Assembly: GCA_022494885.1 (NCBI GenBank)
Contig: JAGVSM010004549.1
Location: forward strand, 85,254 to 149,253
DNA: 64,000 bases
Reading direction: 5' to 3'
From: Micrasema longulum
Taxonomy: Eukaryota > Arthropoda > Insecta > Trichoptera > Brachycentridae
Shown here: piece by piece, positions 1-10,263 of the stretch
Layout: the number at the start of each line of letters is the position of its first letter
How positions within the stretch are numbered: position 1 is the first letter of the stretch
The notes under the pieces: model-generated
Told to the model about the DNA's origin: nothing
Database searches by the model: none
What the model saw: the letters and a program-made list of their open reading frames with translations, nothing else
Translations under genes and position numbers: made by a program

Positions 1-729
1 ACACTTTAAAACAACACAACACGGGATAGTTGAATTCAAATCGGGAGTTGCGTATTGAGCGACGTCTACAGAGAAACTAATGGTCAAAACGTAAAACTAC
101 TCAATAAAGAGTAGTTTAGTCGCTTTCTGTTTGATACGCGTATGCGGTTTATGGACTATTCTTAATTCAATGGAAAAAGTATATCTCAATAATGAGCATC
201 ATTATTTGAAAATCAGTAGGCGGCAAGGGGGATGTCAAAGGGAATCAATTTTGTTTTGTTCAAATTGAAAATTATCATTTCTATTGTAAACTAAGCAGGT
301 ACTTACTTAGTACAAATGTTCAAATATAAAATTAGGCCTTTGTCATATTATTATAAATACGAGTACAAGATTGATTTACAAATCATGCCTAGTTATTATA
401 AAGTCAAGCTAAAACAATTAAAAATTGGTTAGTTTGATTTACTTTTTGTTTTGGCTTTATAGTAGAATTTCGGATTAGTATTAGCTTGAGTCATGAAATT
501 AATGCGAAAGTGTGTTTGCCTATTTGTTTGTGTTTCCTTAACGTCGAAACCGATCAACGTGATTTTTTTAAATAAGGATAGCCGGAGAGGTGAGAAGTGT
601 CATAGACTACTAAAAAATATATAATTCATTTGGGAAAATTCTTAGTGGGAAAATTAATTTATTTTATAACAGAATAACGATGTAACGTCGCCGTCAAACA
701 AAATGACCGTCCATTTGCATAGCGATAGT

Positions 730-876
730 TGAAGGACTGGCAATTGATGCAGGTTACTTTTTATCCCGAAAAAATATACTTCTTCATCTGGAAAATTCTT
801 ATTTATTAAATGACAAAACTAATTAATTAGCTTTTTCCCTAATACAATGCGAACGAAGTCGCGAATAAAAGCTAGT
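730..876 (+). repeat. Interspersed repeat fragment ending in AAAGCTAGT
   Basis: This stretch is similar to 34128-34205: both carry a GGAAAATTCTTATT core followed by GACAAAAC and TAATTAATTA-like sequence. The present copy ends in GCGAACGAAGTCGCG followed by AAAAGCTAGT. That kind of 3' end recurs in lepidopteran interspersed repeats, a statement from general knowledge that I cannot check here. No coding sequence was seen. The family is unknown. Confidence 0.4.
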
Positions 877-1117
877 TAATTAGTAAAATGGAAAAACTAA
901 CAAAAAGGATGAAAGAAAATTCGAAGTGGATAATGTTTACGATAAAAATAACATGCAGTATTTTGAGTTTGTCCAAATGTTTATAGATAAAAGATTTGAT
1001 TTCACTTCTTAGGAAGTCATTAAGATTAACAAATTACGACAGAGATAGAGAACATTTTACAGAAGGGAATATTTCTTCTATATTTCTTCGATTCTTAGGC
1101 AAATAGGTGAATGTTAC

Positions 1118-1226
1118 ACAGTGTGTAAAGTGGCCACTTAAACCAGCCAACGACAGGTCATAAGCCCGTTAATGTCTAGACTTCCATATCCCCTTCTCTA
1201 AAATGTTCTCTGTTGTAATTTGTTAA
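1118..1226 (+). pseudogene. Fragment of R1-type LINE, same family as 47780-48573
   Basis: About 108 bases match the reverse complement of 48476-48573: GTGTGTAAAGTGGCCACTTA, then AAACCAGCCAA, CAGGT, GACTTCCATAT and AAAATGTTCT in the same order. The larger copy leads into the RT of an R1-type LINE on the minus strand, so this is a plus-strand scrap of that element. Its 3' part (1193-1226) is also present in inverted form at 1026-1066 (AACAAATTAC, GAGAACATTTTA), so the scrap sits between inverted flanks. No reading frame is open. Confidence 0.55.
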
Positions 1227-1800
1227 AAATAACATGTTCCAAAAAATACATTTACTGCCTCAAAAGCTGTCCCTAGTTAGGCAGTTTAGATGAATCACCA
1301 GCAAAAAATTAAAATATGTTTGCCTATATAACTAAATAAATTGCCGTGATAAATATGAAAATATAGAACCATTAATAAATAATGAATAGAACATTTATAT
1401 AATATTCAGTTGGTAATGGATATTTAAAATATTGTAGACATTGGTTGGCAGAAGGTATCAAATTCCGCTTTTGGTTATTTGGCAATAAAGAATGAAGATG
1501 TATCTCCGTGATAAAGCCAATTGGTGATTCAAATAGTTTGCTTGTCATTCAATAACTACTGCCAGTGGCTACCTAGTACCTAACCACTAACTACTAACTA
1601 CCTTGAACTTTAAAATAAAACTTTATTGGATAACACGCAACATGACATGTATGTATAACTAATATCTCATTATTCAATCTGCCATACGGAGCAAGCTATT
1701 ATTTGAAATTGTGAACGGTTCAGAATTAAAAATATATTTTTTGTCTGTTTTAAGAAATATTTGAGTACGGATGAAGAATACATAAAAATCCTATGTAGGT

Positions 1801-1991
1801 AAATCGAGTGGAGATAAGTCCGCCTCGTTGTGTAGTGGTTGGCGCGTTCGCCTATTTTCCTTGAGGTCCTAGATTGGACTCCTGTCAAGGTGGATGTGAC
1901 GCATTCATTTTAAAAATGGTTTGAATTGCAGTATTCTATTATTCCAGGATCGGTACCTGAAGCGAGAGATCGATCACCTTAGCTTCATGTA
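1801..1991 (+). mobile_element. SINE-1, diverged copy with tRNA-like head
   Basis: It begins with AAATCGAGTGGAGATAAGTC, which is found before the tRNA-like head in several copies of this family. An A-box-like TGTAGTGGTTGGCGCG and a degraded B box follow, then the SINE-1 body (GGTACCTGAAGC, GATCACCTTAGCTTCATGTAA). The B box (GATTGGACTCC) is mutated, so this is an old copy. Confidence 0.7.
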
Positions 1992-2140
1992 AAAGATGAT
2001 TGAAAGACATTTCATCTTCATTTCATCTTTTATTTATTTTAAAACAACCGATATAAATAAAAAAAAATTTAGGGAATTTGAAAGTCTAGGCATTTCCTAT
2101 TCAGTGATGGAACCTTAACCATTTTTTATTTATGTCTAAA

Positions 2141-2391
2141 TCTCGTGCCAGCACGTTTGCCTACCACACAAAAGGTCTCGGGTTCGATTCCCGACATGAT
2201 TGATGTGAAATATTTATTCAAAAGAGTGGTTTCACACCAGACTATTTCATAGTCCCTGGACTGGTACCTGAAGCCTAAGACTGATCATCTAACCTTCGTG
2301 TAACAAAAAAATATTAAGGTACGCTGTGATTGGTGTACCAATGCAGTGCCCTATGCACTATAAAGTGCGGAAAGGGAATGATGATGATGAT
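2141..2391 (+). mobile_element. SINE-1, nearly complete 3' part, (GAT)n tail
   Basis: The B box GGTTCGATTCC is intact and is followed by CCCGACATGATTGATGTGAA. The family body follows: TAGTCCCTGGACTGGTACCT, GTGTACCAATGCAGTGCC and GTGCGGAAAGGG, ending in a GATGATGATGAT tail. The 5' part of the tRNA-like head is lost or diverged. The comparison copies are at 8536 and 21193. Confidence 0.85.
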
Positions 2392-2465
2392 ATTTTGATC
2401 TTTTTGGAAGGGATGTAAAAATTAATAATATTACGTTCAACATAATTAGTTTTATTTTAGTTCCT

Positions 2466-2860
2466 AATGAGGAACTTCAGCCCTACGGGAAATGGATACA
2501 AAAAATAATTTCTTGCGCGGGGTAAAAATTAGAGCATTAAATTGTAAAGCAAAGTTTCTTGAAAATATACGGAAAAAACATTAAAAAATATTTTCATAAA
2601 AACGCACTACTTTGAATGACGTCACTGGTTCATGTGAATCAACCTATGCTCTGAGAGCTATGGAAGATTTCCGGTCTGCTTGTCGCTTCTGGACCAATGG
2701 GAAGAACTGAATGAGAATAAGCGGAAACGAACACCTGACGCTACACGCGGAGTTATTTCCGAAATACAAAAATTTAAATAATCGTAGCGCTGATAATACG
2801 ATATTTAAAAAAAAAATGTAACTTAGTTTAATAATAAAAAAACCGCTAAACTTCCTCATT
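2466..2860 (+). mobile_element. MITE-A copy 1 (terminal inverted repeats)
   Basis: The left end AATGAGGAACTTCAGC is matched in inverse orientation by GCTAAACTTCCTCATT at 2845-2860. The internal sequence (GGGTAAAAATTAGAGCATTA, TTTCCGGTCTGCTTG, CGTAGCGCTGATAATACGAT) recurs in copies at 20436, 21821, 28828 and 32695, the last being closest. It encodes no transposase and is therefore non-autonomous. The open frame on the minus strand inside it is fortuitous. Confidence 0.85.
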
Positions 2861-2875
2861 GAGTGTCAATAACTC

Positions 2876-3694
2876 CTGGGCTGCTATTCCAAACGCTCTC
2901 GCAGCCGTAGAAAACACTTTTATCTCGCGTATTTTGTACGTAAAAACATAAGATAAAAGTGTTTTCTATGGCCGCGAGAGCGGTTCAGAATAGCACCGCT
3001 GGGGTGATATTCCAAACGCTATCGCGGCTTTCATAAATATTTATGTTTATTTATTCTTTTACAATTTTCATATATCCCATCGTCTCGTTTTGAACACCTT
3101 CTATGACTTTTATACCCATTTTTAACGAGATGAAGTCGCCAAGCAAAGCAAATATTTTTTTGTTCATGTATTTTATTCTTCCAAACTAAAGCCTATCACC
3201 GGGTAACCGAAATTATGGAATGCGCGCTAATGAGCATAAAACGAATCTTCTTACAGATCGCAACAGAAACATGACAGAGCGAAGACGTGTCAAAATAATG
3301 CACGTAATGTGAAGGTGATCGCACGGGTTGTTATTTAAATTAATATTTAACCTAAAAACACTAGCCCTTATTAGCAAAATGTTTCTTGGTGTATAATTAT
3401 TTCAAATATTTACGTTGATATGGCATGCTTCACGACCGAGCGGGTAACGGCTGTCAATCTTCGCATCGTAATGGCTAATATTGAGATCCATGTTTTACCG
3501 ATCGACGTGTTTTCGCAGTTGGCTTTAGTTTAGTTCAGTTTATAGAGCGGTTCAGAATATCATCCCAGCAGTGCTATTCTGAACCGCTCTCGCGGCCGTA
3601 GAATAAGCTTTTATCTCGCGTGTTTACATACAAAATACGCGAGATAAAAGTGTTTTCTACGGCCGCGAGAGCGTTCGGAATAGCAGCGCTGGCT
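2876..3694. mobile_element. Composite: hairpin - 560-bp body - hairpin
   Basis: Two long near-palindromes, 2876-3001 and 3566-3692, share the word CTCTCGCGGCCGTAGAA, then ACACTTTTATCTCGCG, an A/T-rich loop and the inverse. Between them lies a body with its own short inverted ends: GATATTCCAAACGCT after 3003, and AGCGGTTCAGAATATC before 3566. The unit may be one element whose TIRs each carry a hairpin, or two hairpin MITEs inserted at both edges of another element. The body recurs without hairpins at 4590-5165. Confidence 0.75.
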
Positions 3695-4289
3695 ACATAA
3701 TATATTGACATTGTTTGTGTTATATGTTTTGAAATTTTTTTTAAATAATAAATAATTTTTTTAATTAAAAGGATTATGATTGCTCTTCGCTAATTCGTGA
3801 TGGGTTTTTCTTCTGATAATTTTGATGAATGAATACAGACCCGGCCAGGGATCAATACTAATACAGGTGGATTAACATTGTTCTACAAAGATACTAATAA
3901 TTTCGTTTGGTATTTTTTATGTTTATTAAGCATCAATAGTACCTACCTATATTAACATAAAATATTTCATGATTGACATAATCGATATGGTTGACATGAA
4001 ATATTTATAAAAAAATACTTTTTTACTCTAGAATATTTTGTAATCTCTATTCTGGCACACGAAGTGAAAGACTAATTAAAATAGTGTAATATAATATATC
4101 TTATTGATTGATTTGGTGTTTATTTTGTAGAGCTCCATATTTAAACTTATAAAATTAGAAATCAAACACTGATTTGAGTCTACTGAACACTTTATTTTAT
4201 TTTTACAAATATAAAAATATAAAAACAAAAATTTCGTGACAATTGTTTGTATTAAGATCGTAGAGTGTTTAAATCAACCGTTTGAGCAA

Positions 4290-4607
4290 CCTCCAAATTA
4301 AATCACAATAATCACAACCACAACATTCTACATGAGATCATTTTGTGCATCGAATGCATTTTATCCATTCTTCTCCTTTATTGGATATATACGCTTTGTT
4401 ACAGTAAACACACTTCGCATCATCTTCATCGGTCATTGGATTATCATCATTATCTGTGTCCACGAAAATAAAGTTTCTCTCACTACAACTAACTTCTCCC
4501 AGCTTTTTGAGAAATCAATTCGTCCACAAAATGTATTTCCTTCTTATTTTTTACATGCTCTTCTAAAGAAGTCTGCGGTGCGTGGAACTGCTGCATTGCT
4601 TTCATAA
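4290..4607 (-). pseudogene. Scrap of pogo-type transposase C-terminus (CxxC zinc finger)
   Basis: The minus strand reads KCVYCNKAYISNKGEEWIKC, then IRCTK, a stop codon, and SHVECCGCDYC. The order C-x2-C, W-x2-C-x2-C, H-x2-C resembles the small PHD-like zinc finger that ends many pogo/Tigger-type transposases. A clearer relative lies at 38266-38457 in this window. An acidic run (DNDDNPMTDEDDAKC) precedes it, as at the other locus. The frame is broken by stops and the catalytic part is absent. The plus-strand open frame over the same bases is an antisense shadow. Confidence 0.5.
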
Positions 4608-5165
4608 AAATCTATGTTTATTTATTCTTTCACAATTTTAATATATCCCATCGTCTTGTTTTGAACACCTTCTACGACTTTTATCATTTCGGAAGAGTCC
4701 CATTTTTAACGATTAATCGATCGAGATGAAGTTGCCAAGCAAAACAAATATTTTGTTATTAATGTATTTTATTATTCCAAACTGAAACCTACCATCGGGT
4801 AACCGAAATTATGAAATGCGCGCTATTTAATGGGTACTTGGTATTGAGCATAAGACAAATCTTCTCACAGATCGCAACTTAAACATAACAGAGCGAAGAC
4901 ATGGCAAAATAATGCACGTAATTTAAAGTTGATAGCACGGATTGTTATTAAAATTAATAATAAACCTAAAAACACTAGCCCTTAGTAGCAAAATATTACA
5001 TGAAAAATGTTTCTTTGTATTAAATTTATTCAAGTATTTACGTGAATATTGCATGCTTCACGACCGAGCGGGTAACGGCTGTCAATCTTCGCATCGTAAT
5101 GGCCAATGATGAGACCCATGTTTTACAGATCGACATGTTTTCGCAGTTGGCTTTAGTTTAGAAAT
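4590..5165. repeat. Second copy of the composite-element body
   Basis: It matches 3027-3535 over its length: TCATAAA..TATGTTTATTTA, ATATCCCATCGTCT, GGGTAACCGAAATTATG, and GCATGCTTCACGACCGAGCG through TTTTCGCAGTTGGCTTTAG. Small indels separate the copies, such as the extra CATTTCGGAAGAG here. The hairpins flanking the other copy are missing. The pogo-type scrap abuts its left edge. Confidence 0.8.
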
Positions 5166-5649
5166 ATTGGGGTACCTGGAATCAGGCAACTACCCGGTAA
5201 ATAGTCACTTTCCTCTATTTCGTGTACACAAATCATCCTGGTTGGGAAAAAAGCGTAAAACTCAGCTCGGTACGTTACATACGTGACTTACAATATTTGT
5301 ATAGTAGTCGTTCGTGACTATAGGTCCATTTGCCATTAATTGGATGATTGCAAAATAAAAAAACCACAAAAGAAAACCTTATTTAAAAAAAAAAAATATC
5401 CGTAATAGGTGGTTTGTTTTTCCATTACTCCAGAGCTACACGATGATTAAAACTGACCGCAGGCAAAGGTAAAACCTACTAACAACCTTGGAATATAATA
5501 TACAAGTACAACAATACTATTTTGAATCTGCATTATTTTTGTTTCATTCTTAGTTTTTCTGTGTATTCTGCATGCCAACAAAATAGCTACATAAATATGT
5601 AGGTACTATAGCCACAAACATAAGTTTCGTAAGCACTTAGTAGGTACCT

Positions 5650-5860
5650 AAATACGCTCACCAACAGGGGTGCACTTATGTAGGAATATGATTTTTTTAA
5701 TGCATTGAATGTCAGTTGATATTATTGTAGTATTAACAAAAATCCAGTAAAAATAAATAAATGGATAGAAATTATAAGGAATTTAAGGAAATAATCTGAT
5801 TGAGATCCACAAAAAACGAACGCCGTTTGTAAACATTCAAAAACATTTTTTTTTCAGTTC
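5650..5860 (+). repeat. Repeat copy, inverted partner at 31645-31850
   Basis: The stretch from ACCAACAGGGGTGCAC to AACATTCAAAAACATTTTT matches the reverse complement of 31645-31850. Shared words include CATTGAATGTCAGTT, CTGATTGAGATCCA and TTTGTAAACATTCAAAAAC. It is non-coding and its family is unknown. Confidence 0.6.
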
Positions 5861-6307
5861 AAAGCTGTATGTCTCGCCTTTCTACTTTCTACGCTGCTTC
5901 ACATTTACTGACCGCTGCGCGTAAAACACTATTTCCCACCAAATACAAGATAAGTTCCGGAACCTCAGTTGAATGGAAAACGAGACGGGTGCTTAGTGCC
6001 TCATCAGCATAATTTATACATACATATATATCAATGTAAACCTAGCAACCGAAATGGATAAAAATTTTAAGACAAAGCTATCAATCTTAATAAACTTCTT
6101 AGGGCGGCCTAGGAGGTAAAATCCAGTGCTCGTCTGCAAAGTTTTGGACATATTCAAAATATTGTTTATTAAATCATACTTTTTGTTCCATCTGTATATT
6201 TTAAGCCGAGTTGATTAACTTTGCTATCGGAATTTGATTAAAATATCCGAAACTATTTTTCATAATACAGACATAAACCACAATACCTTAAGACAAAATA
6301 AATTTAT

Positions 6308-6880
6308 CCTGTAGCTCAATCACAAATAACTATTGACGTGCTAATAAGCGACGTGATAACAATTTCTCACCGTGGTTGTTTATCGTATTCGCGATCACAA
6401 TGGAACATCAGTGTACACCTAATATTAAATGTCAAAATATTTACCTTTCGCGACGTTTAATTCTGCTGCGCAATCACATATTTAAATTTCACCGATGTAA
6501 ATATGGAAAATATTCAAAAACTGCTATTTTATTTTTTGTTAATCGTGCTTTTTATTGCATTTAGCCTGCGGTTGGCAAGCCAAATGTCAAAAAAAGCAGT
6601 CGCCATGGTAATTGTAATTTAATTTTAACTTTTTTGTAATAGATACTCCTTACTTTTTTGCAAATGCAATTTATTGTATTTTTTTTTTTTTTAATAAACG
6701 CTGATTTTTCGCCAGTGAACTGTATTTATTTACGAGAAAAACAAAAAACAAACCGACACAAGCGTTGACTTAGAGATTACACACACGTTGACTTTTGACT
6801 GCGATAACTTTAGCATGCTCATTATTGTTCATTGTGATCGCTCAAATGCTTAGCATTTGTGATTGAGCCACTGACAGCTA
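6308..6880. repeat. Possible MITE with imperfect inverted ends
   Basis: GCTCAATCACAAAT and GCGATCACAATGGAACA on the left recur in inverse order and orientation as TTCATTGTGATCGC and ATTTGTGATTGAGC at 6820-6870. The arms are interrupted, so the boundary is uncertain. The interior is AT-rich and non-coding. Confidence 0.4.
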
Positions 6881-7363
6881 AACATTTCATGTCTTCGGTT
6901 CTGTCTAATGGTGTCAATATCGTATTTTACTCACGTTTCCACTAAAAAATTCCACAACATACGAATACGAACGAACAGTCTGTGACTCTTATGTGACATT
7001 GCTGTAAAATAAGATACCTAAAATAGTACACATTCAAATAAATTTATTCCGAAAATCGGCTTTTCTGTTGTGTGCTAAAATTAGTCTAATGAGAATCACA
7101 TTATCATATTTAAACTGCAACTTGTGCCTACGAAGAATTATTACAGATTGTCTTTGTTAAAAATGTACATAACATATTGATTCTTGTACAAATTTTCCAT
7201 GAATCTAAATCGGTAATTGGCCATGTAATATTCATTTGTGAAAAGCTGATTCTTTTGCTGATACAATAGTTATGTATGGCTAATTTTACACCGGTCGCGG
7301 TCGTACAAATCCACACGACACGGTTATTTAACTCAAAACAAAAATTCATAGTGCAAAAATTCA

Positions 7364-7407
7364 TCAACAAATGAATCCACCCAATTTAGGGTGGATTCAT
7401 TTGTTGA
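7364..7407. repeat. Perfect 19-bp hairpin with 6-nt loop
   Basis: TCAACAAATGAATCCACCC (7364-7382) is followed by AATTTA and its exact reverse complement (7389-7407). It lies just upstream of a SINE-1 head. A perfect arm in such decayed surroundings suggests recent formation. Confidence 0.85.
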
Positions 7408-7450
7408 TTGGGTACAATGGCCCACGCTGAGGTAAAAATCCGGCATAAGG

Positions 7451-7505
7451 AAATCTAGTGGAGATTAGTCGGCCTCGTGGTGTTCTGGTTAGTGTGTTTG
7501 CCTGT
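7451..7505 (+). mobile_element. SINE-1 head fragment
   Basis: AAATCTAGTGGAGATTAGTC is followed by GGCCTCGTGGTGTTCTGGTT and GTTTGCCTG. The match to SINE-1 then stops abruptly in AT-rich sequence, before any B box. Copies at 10741 and 20315 stop at the same place. Confidence 0.65.
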
Positions 7506-7605
7506 CATTAAATATATAAATATAATCAATGCACGATATTAATACAATAAAAATCCATGTTTTTTATCACGATTTTTACAATCGACTGAAATGGGCCTAT
7601 AAATA

Positions 7606-7694
7606 CTGGCAGTGTGATTCTGAACGCTCTCTAGGAACCCATGGGGTAGGGAAAGTCTCTTTACCTCCAAGAGAGCATTCAAAATCGCACTGCA
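7606..7694. mobile_element. Short hairpin MITE
   Basis: CTGGCAGTGTGATTCTGAAC with GCTCTCT is answered by AGAGAGCATTCAAAATCGC and ACTGCAG at the other end. The terminal motif (TTCTGAACGCTCTC) resembles the arms of the hairpins at 2876 and 3566, suggesting a shared superfamily. Confidence 0.65.
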
Positions 7695-7875
7695 GATAGG
7701 TTATACCAATTTAACAATATTTTAAAACTTTTTTCACCTAAAACAACATATAAAATACCTTCCATGGGTATGTTTTTTTTTAAAACTATGCGAGTAATAA
7801 ATAGTCGGTTATTTTTTTAATGCGTTTTATGAAAAGAAAACACTTCGAATACAAAATGTATATGTTTTATGGTTT

Positions 7876-8210
7876 CATTATCACCATCATCTCTATTCGC
7901 ACCCAGTGGTGCATAGAGCAGTGCATTGATACTTTAATTGCAGTATATCTTAACCATGTTTGTAAGCTGATCAGTCTTACGTTTCAGGTGCCCAGTCCAA
8001 GAACAAAAAAATATAGACGTGCTTAACCATTTTTAAAACCAATATATCATGTCCACCGTAGACGAACGTGCCAACCACTACCCTACGAGACGGACTAATC
8101 TCCACTCGATTTATTTTTTGAGAGTAACCATTAAAACACTCGTCCAGGATTTTGGTTCTATTTCTCACACAGATGTATTCATCCTCCTCCCGGACACGGA
8201 CAAGTTTATG
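7876..8210 (-). mobile_element. SINE-1, full-length-like copy with 5' extension
   Basis: Read on the minus strand it begins with GTCCGTGTCCGGGAGGAGGA, a 5' module of about 100 bases. The AAATCGAGTGGAGATTAGTC link, a tRNA-like head, the SINE-1 body and an ATGATGGTGAT-type tail follow. The same order is seen at 37122-37484, so the 5' module belongs to the element. The two small open frames here are shadows. Confidence 0.75.
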
Positions 8211-8535
8211 GTTTACTAATATGCAAATACAAATAGAAGGATGTTATTAAACATTGATCCATTGATCAGGAACATGTTTTTAGATTTTAAAGAAAATATG
8301 TTGATATGTAGGGTAGAGATCTATTGCCCAACTTGCCACATACCCGTGCCCAACTTACCCCACCTATGTGGTAGATTGAGTCACTAAGAAATTCATCAGT
8401 CATGGCAATATCTTCGAAACCAGTTCAAAAATCGTTTTATTTTATAAAAACGTTTAGAGTGAGGTAAATTATTTATCTAACATTATAGGAATCAGCATGC
8501 TTATTCTGTCAAATTTTCGTTTCTTAAATTTGTCT

Positions 8536-8797
8536 GTCGGCCTCGTGGTGTAATGGTCAACGCGTGAGCCTGCCACGCAAGAGGTCTCGGGTTCGATTCC
8601 CGACAAGGTTGATATGAAATATTAATTTAAAAGGGTGTTTTCACACTAGAATACTTCATAGTTCCTGGACTGGTACCTGAACCGTAAGACTGATCATTTT
8701 ACCCTTATGTAACAAAAATGATCAAAATACGCTGCAATTGGTGTACCAATGCAGTGCCTTATGCACCATTAGGTGTGGAAAGGGAAAATAATAAAAA
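8536..8797 (+). mobile_element. SINE-1, best-preserved tRNA-like head
   Basis: GGCCTCGTGGTGTAATGGTC (A box) and GGTTCGATTCC (B box) stand at tRNA-like spacing. The family body follows: TTCCTGGACTGGTACCTGAA, GTGTACCAATGCAGTGCC, GGTGTGGAAAGGG and an A-rich tail. It looks like an internal pol III promoter of tRNA origin, but the acceptor arms do not pair, so it is not a tRNA gene. Confidence 0.9.
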
Positions 8798-9085
8798 TTT
8801 AAAATTAATTGTTTGTTCGTCAAATATTAATCTCACTCTAAGGCAATCAAAATCGTATTTCGCTCTCTTTCCCTCTTAAACGATACAAAAGAATTTACGA
8901 AACGAATTACTGAATTACTTACAGAATAAGGTTCCAGATAAATCTGATACAACCGCTTAAGGGTTATGATAGAGTCAATTTAAAAGTGCTTAACTAGGCC
9001 CACCCCTACTAACTACTACTATAGTCCTTAAAATATAGCTTGATTAGAATGACAGCTGTCAAACTAATTTGTTAGTGGTGGGAAT

Positions 9086-9114
9086 TACTGATCACTGATC
9101 ACTGATCACTGATC
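9086..9114. repeat. Short tandem repeat (ACTGATC)4
   Basis: Four uninterrupted 7-bp units are visible just inside the left end of the 9018-10053 element. Confidence 0.9.
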
Positions 9115-9511
9115 AAATCGATTTTATCAGTTATTTCATGCAATCATGAAACTCTATTTCTGAAAATTGATACAAAAAACGCAAAAATAAGCCTATTATA
9201 GTGTGTTTAACACAATTATTCACCAAAAAATTAGACGTTTATACTTTTTTTTATTAACACTTTGAATACCGGCCGAATACACATAGAATTTACCCAGTGC
9301 CCGGCCCATTTTCGCGAAATTTCATGCTTTGTAAAGGGTTTCTTAAAAGTGTCGTAATTATGAAAATACTGGATTAAATCAATTGGATCTTCTCGTATTT
9401 ATTTGAAACAATTTAATAAGTCATTTGTGTGTGAAAGTTTTGCCAACATTGGCCTTTATGGAAGGCCACACTGCAATGTTCGCACATATACAGGTCTCAC
9501 TCCCTTTTTTG

Positions 9512-9741
9512 TGCTTTGTATTCCGGAGCCGTCTAAACACGTGATTTCGAAATCACACGTTGTGTCCCGGTCCCGTGTTTTCACGTAGTTTACCAGCAGC
9601 GAAAAAGTACTAATAAAAGTCACTAGATGTCAACAAAATTCACTTTTTTAGACAGCTGGTAAACCACCTGAAAACACGGGACCGGGACACAACGCGTGGT
9701 TATATAATCACGTGTTTACACGGCTCCGGGATACAAAGTGT
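9512..9741. mobile_element. Palindromic MITE, about 85-bp arms
   Basis: The left arm runs from TTGTATTCCGGAGCCGT to GTAGTTTACCAGC. It is mirrored by CAGCTGGTAAACCACCTG through CGGCTCCGGGATACAAAG. Both arms hold the words ACGTTGTGTCCCGGTCCCGT and its inverse. A 55-bp spacer separates them. It is nested inside the element at 9018-10053. Confidence 0.8.
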
Positions 9742-10263
9742 TAAAAACATCAAATGATTTTTTTTTTATTCGATTAATTTACATTGATCAGTTTGTCCCA
9801 TTTCTAACGTTTTTGCAAAATGATGTAACCTTGTAAGAACTTCGTAAATAGGATTAGTTTAGTTTTTTTTAGTTTTAAAGCTGACTTTATATATGAATGT
9901 TGATTTATGTACCAAGTATTGTATTACAAAAATAAATTAACACGCCAGATACGAATGATTTTTCGTGTGTCTCCTTTGACGTTACTACAAAGTTAAGTCG
10001 TCACTTTTTCTGACAAATATCATTCTAATCAAGCTTTATTTTAAGTACTATAAGTACCTGTTGTTGCATGCTTCACATGTTAACACAATATTTTTATGAA
10101 TACAATTTATTTACGAATCATGATGATGTGTATAAAAATTACCACCAGGATTGATTAGGTTTTATCTTACAAAAACGAAATTAATACAATAAGCAACACT
10201 TGTACAATCTTACATAATATCAGTAGTCAGTAGGTAATTACATATCTGTCAAAATGAAAACAA

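Larger units (their letters stand above)
9018..10053. mobile_element. 1.04-kb non-autonomous DNA transposon with TIRs
   Basis: The left end (9020-9051) reads TATAGTCCTTAAAATATAGC then TTGATTAGAATG. The right end is its near-exact inverse (10020-10052: CATTCTAATCAAGC, then TTTATTTTAAGTACTATA). The interior has no transposase frame. It contains a fourfold ACTGATC repeat (9086-9114) and a large palindrome (9512-9741), probably a nested element. The TA-rich ends suggest a Tc1/mariner relative, which is an inference. Confidence 0.7.

Noticed and set aside
4332..4607. 91-codon plus-strand frame
   Set aside because: It is the antisense of a pogo-type zinc-finger scrap.
8539..8612. Candidate tRNA gene with intact A and B boxes
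   Set aside because: The acceptor and other stems do not pair and the same head is followed by the SINE-1 body in many copies, so it is a SINE promoter.
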